From: Rhodobacterales bacterium
GTDB lineage: Bacteria > Pseudomonadota > Alphaproteobacteria > Rhodobacterales > Rhodobacteraceae
Reading direction: 5' to 3'
DNA length: 7,113 nucleotides
Assembly (NCBI GenBank): GCA_025357355.1
Contig: JANXPK010000825.1
Location: 1-7,113, forward strand
In this document: positions 1 through 5,874 of the stretch, one piece after another
How positions within the stretch are numbered: the stretch's first letter is position 1
Layout of the letters: every line of letters starts with the position of its first letter
Position numbers and translations under genes: made by a program
The notes under the pieces: model-generated
The model's database searches: none
What the model saw: only the letters and a program-made list of their open reading frames with translations
What the model was told of the DNA's origin: nothing

Positions 1-568
1 ACTGCGTCAGCTCGCGCCGCTCCACCGCCGCTCCAGACCGCCAGCCCTTGCCGTCGATCACCTGCTCGTTGGCCAGCACCGTCATGTCGACCGGATCCCA
101 GTTCACTACCGCCGCCTTGCGATAGACCAGCCCCGCCGCCATCATGTCGATGAACATGCTTTGCTGCTGGCCGCAATATTCCGGATCGCAGGTGGCAAAC
201 TCGCGACTCCAGTCGATGCTCAACCCCAGCGGCTTCATCTGCGCCTTCATCTCGGCGATGTTGCCATAGGTGTAGTCCTTGGGATGAACCCCCGTCGCCA
301 TCGCTGCATTCTCTGCGGGCATGCCAAAGGCGTCCCAGCCCATCGGATGCAGCACGCTGAACCCCTGCGCCGCCTTGCAGCGCGCCACCACGTCGCCCAT
401 CGTGTAGTTGCGCACATGCCCCATGTGAATGCGGCCCGACGGATATGGGAACATCTCCAGCACGTAATACTTGGGCTTCTTGGGATCGCGCCGCGCGGCA
501 AACACCCCGGCGTCTTCCCAGGCGTCCTGCCATTTCGCTTCGATCACCGCAGGTTCATAGCGCGACAT
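1..568 (-). CDS. leuS: Leucyl-tRNA synthetase, N-terminal part (cut by window edge)
   Basis: Class I aminoacyl-tRNA synthetase that charges tRNA-Leu with leucine in the cytoplasm. Only the first 189 codons are present; the family is about 850-870 residues, so roughly a fifth is seen. The start is ATG at 568-566, followed by MSRYEPAVIEAKWQDAW, a typical LeuS opening. The HIGH-type ATP-binding motif is HMGH at residues 48-51 inside FPYPSGRIHMGHVRNY. The conserved WDAFGMPAENAA block lies at 78-89, and the NWDPVD...TVLANEQVIDGKGWRSGA region lies near the end. The editing domain, KMSKS loop and anticodon-binding part lie outside the window. An AAGGG ribosome-site-like stretch precedes the start. 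The DUF3576 gene ends 63 nt upstream on the same strand, so co-transcription is likely. No frameshift is visible. Confidence 0.97.
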   Translation of the reverse strand, partial: MSRYEPAVIEAKWQDAWEDAGVFAARRDPKKPKYYVLEMFPYPSGRIHMGHVRNYTMGDVVARCKAAQGFSVLHPMGWDAFGMPAENAAMATGVHPKDYTYGNIAEMKAQMKPLGLSIDWSREFATCDPEYCGQQQSMFIDMMAAGLVYRKAAVVNWDPVDMTVLANEQVIDGKGWRSGAAVERRELTQ

Positions 569-587
569 GTCCGGCCCTTTTCTTGTG

Positions 588-613
588 CTTGGGCCGAATT
601 ACACTGACCCAAG
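588..613 (-). promoter_or_regulatory. RNA hairpin in the leuS leader
   Basis: In the minus-strand transcript CUUGGGUC (613-606) pairs with GGCCCAAG (595-588): 8 pairs, one of them G-U, with a 10-nt loop. It lies between the DUF3576 stop codon and leuS, about 20 nt before the leuS start. No U-run follows, so it is not an intrinsic terminator. It could affect mRNA processing or leuS expression, or be incidental. Confidence 0.3.
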
Positions 614-631
614 GGGCAAGGTCCAGATTGA

Positions 632-1141
632 TTAAAGCTTGCCGTCCGCGATGCGCAGTTCACGTGCCCGCGTCAGGATGGCATCCTCGACCGCCTTGAT
701 CGTCGCCGGATCGACCGCACCGCCGCCCTGCGATTGCAGCGCCAGCTTCAACGAGCGTGCGTCAAGGGCCGGGTCCTGCACATAGATCGTGGCCCGGTAC
801 GCCCGCCCACCGCCCGGCGGCCTGCCATAGCCCGTCACGATGACCCCGGTAAACGGGTCCACCGACTCGATCGGCAGGAAGTTCAGCACATCCAGCGCCG
901 CCTCCCAGATGTACTTGTTGACCTTGACCAGCGTGTTCGGGTTGTCGCCGTGCAGGAACAGATCGCGCAGGCTGGTCGTGCCCGCAGGCTTGGTTCCCGT
1001 ATCCGTCCCGTCCACCGGCGCCGGCGCCCCGCCACCACCGCCAAACAGCCCGCTGCTGGCGCCATGGCCACCGCCGCACGCCGACAGCGAGGTCAGAACG
1101 ACCACGGCCAGCCCTTTGTCGAAATGGCGGTGAAACGGCAT
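632..1141 (-). CDS. DUF3576 domain lipoprotein
   Basis: 169-residue predicted lipoprotein of the DUF3576 family, which is found in alphaproteobacteria and has no established biochemical role. The start chosen is ATG at 1141-1139. It gives a basic N-terminus (MPFHRHFDKG), a hydrophobic stretch (11-19) and lipobox LSAC at residues 19-22, so Cys22 would be lipidated. Gly at +2 suggests outer-membrane sorting. The frame stays open for 56 more codons upstream, but starting there would bury the signal peptide. GGGGG sits 5 nt before the chosen ATG. A Gly/Ala/Pro-rich linker (about 23-56) precedes the DUF3576 core (about 57-169), which contains HGDNPNTLVKVNKYIWEAAL, FLPIESVDPFTGVIVTGY and ATIYVQD. 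It sits 63 nt upstream of leuS on the same strand. It may be a periplasm-facing envelope protein, but that is inference. Confidence 0.88.
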   Translation of the reverse strand: MPFHRHFDKGLAVVVLTSLSACGGGHGASSGLFGGGGGAPAPVDGTDTGTKPAGTTSLRDLFLHGDNPNTLVKVNKYIWEAALDVLNFLPIESVDPFTGVIVTGYGRPPGGGRAYRATIYVQDPALDARSLKLALQSQGGGAVDPATIKAVEDAILTRARELRIADGKL

Positions 1142-1166
1142 CCTGACCCCCGATTGTTCCCTTCGG

Positions 1167-1195
1167 TGTCTAGCCCACAGCCTGCGGCCTGCCAA
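1167..1195 (-). promoter_or_regulatory. Possible promoter for the DUF3576-leuS unit
   Basis: On the minus strand TTGGCA (1195-1190, 5 of 6 to the sigma-70 -35 consensus) is followed after exactly 17 nt by TAGACA (1172-1167, 3 of 6 to the -10). Transcription would begin near 1160, leaving a leader of about 20 nt before the ATG at 1141. The -10 is weak, as is common in high-GC alphaproteobacteria. This is a pattern call only. Confidence 0.35.
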
Positions 1196-1468
1196 GGCTT
1201 TTCCCCGCGCAAAACCCTGCAACCGGCGGCGATTCGTCAGGGAATCGGCTCGCGCAATCGTGACGAAACTTTGGCGGAATTTGGCAGGTCGTGCACCGAT
1301 TCCGGCCACTTGAACGGTGCGGGGACGCTTTGGACGCCCATTACGTCATTTGCCGGGGCAGGACCGCGGCAGAACTGTGGCAAAGGTGCACCATTGGTTT
1401 TCCGATAGCCCGTCCGGCGGCGGACTCGCGTTGCAATCACAATCACGACAGGGGAAACAGGGTTCATA

Positions 1469-1494
1469 CCCAGTTCGGACTGTCCTGAGTTGGG
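1469..1494 (+). promoter_or_regulatory. Leader hairpin upstream of the porin ribosome site
   Basis: In the plus-strand RNA CCCAGUUCGG (1469-1478) pairs with CUGAGUUGGG (1485-1494): ten consecutive pairs, three of them G-U, around a 6-nt loop ACUGUC. Because G-U pairs become A-C mismatches in the complementary strand, the fold favours plus-strand RNA. It ends 20 nt before the GAGGGA ribosome site (1515-1520). 5' hairpins often stabilise abundant outer-membrane protein mRNAs, and that is the likeliest role here. Confidence 0.45.
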
Positions 1495-1524
1495 CCACAC
1501 CTTGATGAGACAACGAGGGAAAAC

Positions 1525-2571
1525 ATGAAAAAGATTCTTCTGGCTACCACGATCCTGGGCATGTCGGCTGGCTACGCTGCCGCCGACATCAAGTTCTCGG
1601 CGACCGCTTCGGCTGGTATCGCTTCGGACGGCAACGTCATTGCGTCCAATGGCTCCAATGCCTCTGACGGCACCAGCAATGGCCACAACAGCGCGCACTA
1701 TACCAACAGCAACTACCACACCTACAGCAACTTGGACCTCGTCGTCACCGCTTCCGGCGCGACCGATGGCGGCCTGACCTTCGGCGTGACCGACGACGCA
1801 AGCGCTGGTCAGAACTACACGCTGTCCGACTCGGACGGCTTTGACACGAACGGCGGCGGCTTCGGCACCCCGAACGTCTGGATCCAAGGCTCGTTCGGCA
1901 AGCTGGAATTCAGCACGAACAACTTCGCCTATTACAACGGCGACGCGTTCAACAGCGGCAAGGGTGACGTTCGTTACACCAACACCTTTGGCGCCGTAAG
2001 CGTCGGCCTGGTTGCCAACGTTGACCCGAACCAACCAACCGCCGTTGCAGGGGTTGTTTCCCAGGCCAAGGGTGTGGAAGTGTCGGCCATGATCGGCTAC
2101 ACGGCTGGAAACCTGTCGCTGGGCGCTGACTACAACCAACAGCCCAGCACGACTGCCGCTGGCGTTGCAACCGGCAAAGTTGGCATGTGGGACGCTCACC
2201 TGACCTACACCATGGGCGCCATCGCCGTCACCGCATCCGCGTCGAACGACTTCTTCGACAACGGCACCGGCGAAAGCCTGAAGTTGGCCTACACCGCCGC
2301 CAGCGGCATGAACGCCTGGGCCACCTACCACACCAACACCGACGGCACGGGTTCGTCGATCGACGTCGGCGGCGGCTATACTGCCAACGGCCTGTCGGTT
2401 ACCGTCGAAGCTGACAACGCCGGCTCCAACAAGTCGGTCCACCTGAACGGCCCGACCAATGCGGTTCACTGGACCGCTACCGGTTCGTACGATCTCGGCG
2501 GCGGCCTGTCGGTGGTTGCCGGCACCAACTACTCCAAGGACATGATGATCGGCGCGAAGATGACGTTCTGA
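1525..2571 (+). CDS. Outer-membrane porin (Rhodobacter-type, Gram-negative porin family)
   Basis: 348-residue beta-barrel porin forming a diffusion channel in the outer membrane, normally trimeric in this family. The start ATG at 1525 follows GAGGGA by 4 nt. Residues 1-20 (MKKILLATTILGMSAGYAAA) are a Sec signal peptide with an Ala-Ala-Ala cleavage site before Asp21. Alternating strand patterns follow, including DLVVTASGATDGGLTFGV (71-88), NVWIQGSFGKLEFS (117-130), and the closing SYDLGGGLSVVAGTNYSKD plus MIGAKMTF. The C-terminal Phe is the usual outer-membrane assembly signal. Residues about 36-68, the first predicted loop, are rich in Asn, Ser, Gly, Thr and His, and look longer than in the classical R. 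capsulatus porin as I recall it. The gene has its own leader hairpin and a strong terminator, consistent with high expression as a single-gene transcript. Confidence 0.93.
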   Translation: MKKILLATTILGMSAGYAAADIKFSATASAGIASDGNVIASNGSNASDGTSNGHNSAHYTNSNYHTYSNLDLVVTASGATDGGLTFGVTDDASAGQNYTLSDSDGFDTNGGGFGTPNVWIQGSFGKLEFSTNNFAYYNGDAFNSGKGDVRYTNTFGAVSVGLVANVDPNQPTAVAGVVSQAKGVEVSAMIGYTAGNLSLGADYNQQPSTTAAGVATGKVGMWDAHLTYTMGAIAVTASASNDFFDNGTGESLKLAYTAASGMNAWATYHTNTDGTGSSIDVGGGYTANGLSVTVEADNAGSNKSVHLNGPTNAVHWTATGSYDLGGGLSVVAGTNYSKDMMIGAKMTF

Positions 2572-2593
2572 TCCAACCGGATCCGAAAGACGT

Positions 2594-2622
2594 GAAAGAG
2601 CGGGCCTTGGCCCGCTCTTTTC
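2594..2622 (+). terminator. Rho-independent terminator of the porin gene
   Basis: AAAGAGCGGGCC (2595-2606) and GGCCCGCTCTTT (2609-2620) form a perfect 12-bp stem followed by T at 2621. The stem begins 23 nt after the porin stop codon. The A-rich left flank and T-rich right flank are symmetric, so some activity in the minus direction is also possible. Confidence 0.9.
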
Positions 2623-2668
2623 ATTTCCGGCGCTCTGGTTCACACAGTGGCAAACCATCGAGGCCCCC

Positions 2669-3322
2669 ATGTCCCTGTCCGAAGTTCTCGCGCGCCTGTC
2701 GCAGGCCGAACACGCCGCTTTGCGCCCGTCCGGCTCGGTCACCCTGATCGCGGTATCGAAACTGCAACCCGACACCCGGGTGCGCGCGGTTCTGCAAGCG
2801 GGCCATCGGGTTTTCGGCGAAAACTACGTGCAAGAGGCCGCCGCCAAATGGCCCGCATTCCGGTCCCAGTTCCCCGGGGTCGCCTTGCACATGATCGGCC
2901 CCTTGCAGACCAACAAGGCCAGGCAGGCGGTGGAACTGTTCGACGCCATCCAAAGCCTCGACCGCCCCTCCCTCGCCGACAAGCTGGCCCGGCTGGCCCA
3001 GACGCGCGGCCGCAGCCCGGACCTGTTCGTTCAGGTCAATACCGGGGCAGAGCCGCAAAAGGCCGGCGTCCTGCCGCAGGATCTCGACAGCTTTGTCGCC
3101 ACCTGCCGCACGATGGACCTGCCCCTGCACGGCCTGATGTGCATCCCACCCGAAGCTGAGGATCCCACCCCGCATTTTCGCGCCCTCGCCGCCATGGCCG
3201 CCCGCAATGGCCTGACCGGCCTGTCGATGGGCATGAGCAGCGATTTCGCAACCGCCATTGCCCTCGGCGCCACCCATATCAGGGTCGGATCAGCCCTGTT
3301 CGGGGCGCGGCCGAAAGGTTGA
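2669..3322 (+). CDS. yggS: YggS/PLPBP-family pyridoxal phosphate homeostasis protein
   Basis: 217-residue cytoplasmic single-domain protein of the YggS/PROSC family. It has the fold of alanine racemase's N-terminal domain, binds pyridoxal 5'-phosphate, and is thought to buffer PLP and affect amino-acid pools rather than catalyse a reaction. Visible motifs: AVSK (28-31), where Lys31 is the PLP Schiff-base lysine; VFGENYVQEA (48-57); LHMIGPLQTNK (73-83); VNTG (123-126) with EPQKAGV; HGLMCIP (154-160); LSMGMSSDF (185-193), the phosphate-contacting region; and ATHIRVGSALFGAR near the C-terminus. Length is normal. GAGG at 2660-2663 lies 5 nt before the ATG at 2669, which decides the start. It lies 97 nt after the porin stop, beyond a strong terminator, so it probably has its own promoter; none is evident in the 47-nt gap. 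Confidence 0.95.
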   Translation: MSLSEVLARLSQAEHAALRPSGSVTLIAVSKLQPDTRVRAVLQAGHRVFGENYVQEAAAKWPAFRSQFPGVALHMIGPLQTNKARQAVELFDAIQSLDRPSLADKLARLAQTRGRSPDLFVQVNTGAEPQKAGVLPQDLDSFVATCRTMDLPLHGLMCIPPEAEDPTPHFRALAAMAARNGLTGLSMGMSSDFATAIALGATHIRVGSALFGARPKG

Positions 3323-3344
3323 AATCCGGTCAATACGAAATCGT

Positions 3345-3391
3345 ACCTTATTGATATTGATATATAATCACGTCGGTCCGAGGTTCGGACC
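3345..3391. terminator. Hairpin and AT-rich tract between convergent genes
   Basis: GGTCCGA (3375-3381) and TCGGACC (3385-3391) form a perfect 7-bp stem with a 3-nt loop, 9 nt past the amylosucrase stop and 52 nt past the yggS stop. It sits where two transcripts converge and may protect or end both 3' ends. Neither side has a clean T-run, so termination is uncertain. The flanking 3345-3370 is strikingly AT-rich for this genome and includes TATTGA twice in tandem (3349-3360). Confidence 0.4.
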
Positions 3392-3400
3392 ATCCCCGCC

Positions 3401-5287
3401 TCAGGTCAGCCAGACCCGCGCATAGGGCGGCAGGGCGATCTGCCCATGGTGCGCGATGACCGGCGCGTCCGAAAGGGCGTCATCCATCTGGGTGATGCCT
3501 TGCACCCGCGCCATGGCCTCAGGCAGGTTCTGCCAATGCTCGGTCATGTTGAACAGACCCAGCAGCGCTCCGGTCGGCGATTGCCGAACAAAGGCAAAGA
3601 CACCCGCCAGGCCGCTATCGACGATCCTGACCGGGTGGCCACCATGCAACGCCTCCGTCACCTTCCGTCGCGCCAGAATATCCTTGATGCCGCGGAACAC
3701 CTGACCCGCCGCGCCTTCGTCCGAATGCCGGTATTGGGCGCGGCGCCAGTCCATCTTGGGCCGGTGAATCCAGCGGCTGTCATGGGCATGCTCGGGCACG
3801 TCGCGATAGCTGTAATCGTTCAGCGTCGCCAATTCGTCACCCATGTAGATCAGGGGAATGCCCCCAAAGCCCGCGATCAGCGCGTGCCCCAGCAAGATGC
3901 GCTGCACCGCCAGCTCGGCTGCCGGAAAGTCGCCCTCGGCCTCCGCCTTTTCCAGCCCCGCGAGCGAGGCAAGGCTGCCAGAGATCCGCTTGTCTCCCGT
4001 CGCCCTGTTCACCTGAAACAGCGCGCCAGGGGCAAAGGCATCGGGAAATGACCCCTCGTAGAAGTTCGAAAGATAAGCCCGGTGCGCCGGCCCAGAGATA
4101 TGCAGCGCCGCCGCATCCTCATCCGTGATCGCCCAGCCGATATCATCGTGGCAGCGGATATAAGTCGCGTAGGTCGCGTTGGTCAGCCTCTCCGGGAAAT
4201 GCTCGCCCAGCACATGGCTCATCATCCGCGCGTCCCGTGTCGCCAAAGCACCCCAGAACTGCACCATCAGGCTGTTGTGATAGGCCAGATTGCCCTCGCG
4301 CCCGTCATGCTTGCCCCGCCCCAGATAGGGCAGCATCTCGGCCGGTGCCACGATTGCCTCTTCCAGATGGATCACGGCCGGGCAAGCAATGCGGCAACAG
4401 GCACGCAAGGCTTGCAGCAGCATGTGAACCTCGGGCTCGGACTGGCACCGCGTCCCCAGCCGCTTCCACATGAAGGCCACCGCATCCAGCCGCAGCACAT
4501 CGACCCCGCGGTTGGCGAGAAACAGCATGACCTCGGTGATTTCCAGAAACACCTGCGGATTGGCCCAGTTCAGGTCCCACTGATGCTCGTTGAAGGTGGT
4601 CCAGACCCATTTGCCGAAATGCGGATATTCGGTGAAGTTGCCCGGCGCGTTGTCGGGGAAAACCTCGACCAATGACCGCTCGTACTGGCGCGGCAGGGAC
4701 GGGTCGTCGAACATCAGGTAATAGTCCTGATACTTCGCATCCCCCCGCGCCGCGGCCTGGGCCCAGGCATGTTCCTTGGCGGTGTGGTTCAAGACCAGAT
4801 CGACGCAAACCGAAATCCCACGCGCCCGCAGTGCCGCACTGACCTCTTCGAAATCCGCCATCGTGCCGTAAGCCGGGTTGATCGCGCGGTAATCCATCAC
4901 CGAATAACCGCCATCACTGTCGCCCGGCCGCGGTTTCAGACAGGGCATGAAGTGGACATAGGTGATGCCCAGATCTTCCAGATAGTCGAGCTTGTCCAGC
5001 ACCCCCTTCAGCGTTCCGGCAAAGCGGTCGATGTAGAAGACATAGCCCGCCATGTCCGGACGTTGGAACCAGTCCGGCTCCAGATCGCGCTTCAGGTCAA
5101 GCCGCCGCAGGTCGGCCGGTCGCGCGTTCCAACCCACGCGCAAGGCATTCAGCAAAGCGTCGCGAAAGGCGCCATAACCGGGATGCTGGCCGTACAGCGC
5201 CTCCAGCATCGGCCACAAGTCCCCCGTGCTGCGTTCCAATCGCAGATCAAAGATTTCGTTATCTGCCGTGGACGCAGCTTTTGCCAT
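3401..5287 (-). CDS. Amylosucrase, glycoside hydrolase family 13
   Basis: 628 residues, close to the 636-residue Neisseria polysaccharea amylosucrase (EC 2.4.1.4). That enzyme transfers glucose from sucrose to a growing alpha-1,4-glucan and releases fructose. Helical N-terminal domain about 1-75, then the (beta/alpha)8 barrel with its inserted domains, and a C-terminal beta domain from about 550. Active-site residues, matched by motif: Asp125 in SDGGYS and Arg505 in DSRW (the salt-bridge pair closing the pocket), His168 in LNHT, Arg266 and nucleophile Asp268 in LRLDAV, acid/base Glu310 in LEEAIV, and His380-Asp381 in CHDDIGW. All are present. There is no signal peptide, so it is cytoplasmic. 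GGAGGAG lies 6 nt before the ATG at 5287. No sucrose transporter, fructokinase or regulator is adjacent. A sucrose hydrolase of the same subfamily is the main alternative; the YHNSLM segment after Glu310 recalls Deinococcus-type amylosucrases. Confidence 0.92.
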   Translation of the reverse strand: MAKAASTADNEIFDLRLERSTGDLWPMLEALYGQHPGYGAFRDALLNALRVGWNARPADLRRLDLKRDLEPDWFQRPDMAGYVFYIDRFAGTLKGVLDKLDYLEDLGITYVHFMPCLKPRPGDSDGGYSVMDYRAINPAYGTMADFEEVSAALRARGISVCVDLVLNHTAKEHAWAQAAARGDAKYQDYYLMFDDPSLPRQYERSLVEVFPDNAPGNFTEYPHFGKWVWTTFNEHQWDLNWANPQVFLEITEVMLFLANRGVDVLRLDAVAFMWKRLGTRCQSEPEVHMLLQALRACCRIACPAVIHLEEAIVAPAEMLPYLGRGKHDGREGNLAYHNSLMVQFWGALATRDARMMSHVLGEHFPERLTNATYATYIRCHDDIGWAITDEDAAALHISGPAHRAYLSNFYEGSFPDAFAPGALFQVNRATGDKRISGSLASLAGLEKAEAEGDFPAAELAVQRILLGHALIAGFGGIPLIYMGDELATLNDYSYRDVPEHAHDSRWIHRPKMDWRRAQYRHSDEGAAGQVFRGIKDILARRKVTEALHGGHPVRIVDSGLAGVFAFVRQSPTGALLGLFNMTEHWQNLPEAMARVQGITQMDDALSDAPVIAHHGQIALPPYARVWLT

Positions 5288-5308
5288 GAATCACTCCTCC
5301 GTCGCCGC

Positions 5309-5337
5309 AGGATAGGCATTTCAAAGCGTTTTGGAAA
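5309..5337 (-). promoter_or_regulatory. Candidate amylosucrase promoter
   Basis: On the minus strand TTTCCA (5337-5332, 4 of 6 to TTGACA) and TATCCT (5314-5309, 4 of 6 to TATAAT) are separated by exactly 17 nt. Transcription would start near 5302, just ahead of the GGAGGAG ribosome site (5300-5294). It lies entirely in the 55-nt gap after the L,D-transpeptidase gene, so the amylosucrase can be expressed apart from it. Confidence 0.45.
5319..5336. promoter_or_regulatory. LacI/GalR-type operator palindrome
   Basis: Plus strand TTTCAAAGCGTTTTGGAA is an 18-bp imperfect palindrome with 7 of 9 pairs matched. It is centred on CG with the AAnCGnTT core typical of LacI/GalR-family operators. It overlaps the candidate -35 hexamer and fills most of the spacer of the amylosucrase promoter, a standard position for repression. 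The regulator is not in this window. The operator class is inferred from the pattern alone. Confidence 0.5.
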
Positions 5338-5342
5338 GCTGT

Positions 5343-5843
5343 TCAGTGGCGAACAAACACCCGTGTTCCGCGATGAACCCGCGCCGCAATCCACGCGAGG
5401 TCCCCCGGCGCAAAGGCAATGCACCCCGCTGTCGGAAACCTTGGCCTGCGCCAGCGGTGCAGAAAGATCGCGGACCCCTTGCCCGGCACTGCTACCGGAT
5501 AATTCCAGTCCGTCACCAGCACCAGATCATACAACGGATCGCCCCGCCGCAAGTCTTCATGCCCGAACCCATGCGGTACCTTCACGGCATGGTTGTACCA
5601 GGGGTCGCCCGGATCGTCGGACCACAGATCCCCCGGCAAGATCGGCTCCGCCCACAGCGGCAATCCAGATCCCGCAACACGGTCAGGCCGATACAGCATC
5701 CCCACGATCCTCAGCACCCCCGCCGGTGTCGCCCCGTCACCCTCCCGCTTGGCCGAACTGATCCCACCGCGCCCAACCGCCACCGGAAACCCGCGCCCCA
5801 AAAACTGCGCCCCCCAGCGTGTCACCACCAGATCATCCACCAT
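5343..5843 (-). CDS. YkuD-type L,D-transpeptidase family protein
   Basis: 166-residue protein with a YkuD-like catalytic domain. The motif GSAIFLHRW...PTAGCIAF gives catalytic His129 and Cys141, the pair used by L,D-transpeptidases that form or remodel peptidoglycan cross-links or attach proteins to peptidoglycan. The start at ATG 5843 is preferred because DLVVTRWGAQFLGRGFPVAVGRGGI matches the usual beginning of this short subfamily as I recall it, and GGGGCGGG precedes it. The frame is open 34 codons further up (to 5945), but that part is Cys/Lys/Arg-rich and unlike a signal peptide. With either start no signal peptide or membrane segment is visible, which is odd for a periplasmic enzyme though seen in such short homologues. 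It is transcribed away from the CenR-like gene, 144 nt apart, and precedes the amylosucrase by 55 nt. Its actual substrate is unknown. Confidence 0.85.
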   Translation of the reverse strand: MVDDLVVTRWGAQFLGRGFPVAVGRGGISSAKREGDGATPAGVLRIVGMLYRPDRVAGSGLPLWAEPILPGDLWSDDPGDPWYNHAVKVPHGFGHEDLRRGDPLYDLVLVTDWNYPVAVPGKGSAIFLHRWRRPRFPTAGCIAFAPGDLAWIAARVHRGTRVFVRH

Positions 5844-5874
5844 CCCGCCCCGCTTTTGCAGCATCTTGAAACAT
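5833..5874 (-). CDS. Possible 13-residue leader peptide overlapping the L,D-transpeptidase start
   Basis: A tiny frame, MFQDAAKAGRDGG then stop, begins at ATG 5874-5872. A perfect GGAGG (5887-5883) lies 8 nt before it, the best ribosome site in this region. Its stop codon (5835-5833) lies just inside the transpeptidase frame, about 11 nt past the ATG at 5843. This layout could couple translation of the two. It may be chance; there is no family evidence. Confidence 0.2.
   Translation of the reverse strand: MFQDAAKAGRDGG

Larger units (their letters stand above)
1142..1524. promoter_or_regulatory. Divergent regulatory region between DUF3576 gene and porin
   Basis: 383 bp without a supported gene. 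It must hold promoters for both the leftward DUF3576 gene and the rightward porin. It contains a minus-strand promoter-like pair (1167-1195), a TTTGGC direct repeat with 10-bp period (1270-1275 and 1280-1285), a TTGCAA at 1431-1436 that could act as the porin -35 (no good -10 is visible 17 nt on), and the porin leader hairpin at 1469-1494. The open frames crossing it encode no recognisable protein. Confidence 0.5.

Noticed and set aside
1142..1309. Upstream extension of the DUF3576 frame by 56 codons
   Set aside because: It would place an Arg-rich stretch before the lipoprotein signal peptide; the ATG at 1141 gives a normal signal and lipobox.
1237..2775. Long minus-strand open frame (512 codons) opposite the porin gene
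   Set aside because: It lies antisense to a clear porin with signal peptide, ribosome site and terminator. The Val/Gly/Ala-rich product has no domain pattern, and high GC at third positions readily keeps the opposite strand open.
4769..5761. Plus-strand 330-codon frame across amylosucrase and transpeptidase genes
   Set aside because: It is a shadow of two confident minus-strand genes, with Arg/Pro/Gln-rich composition and no motif.
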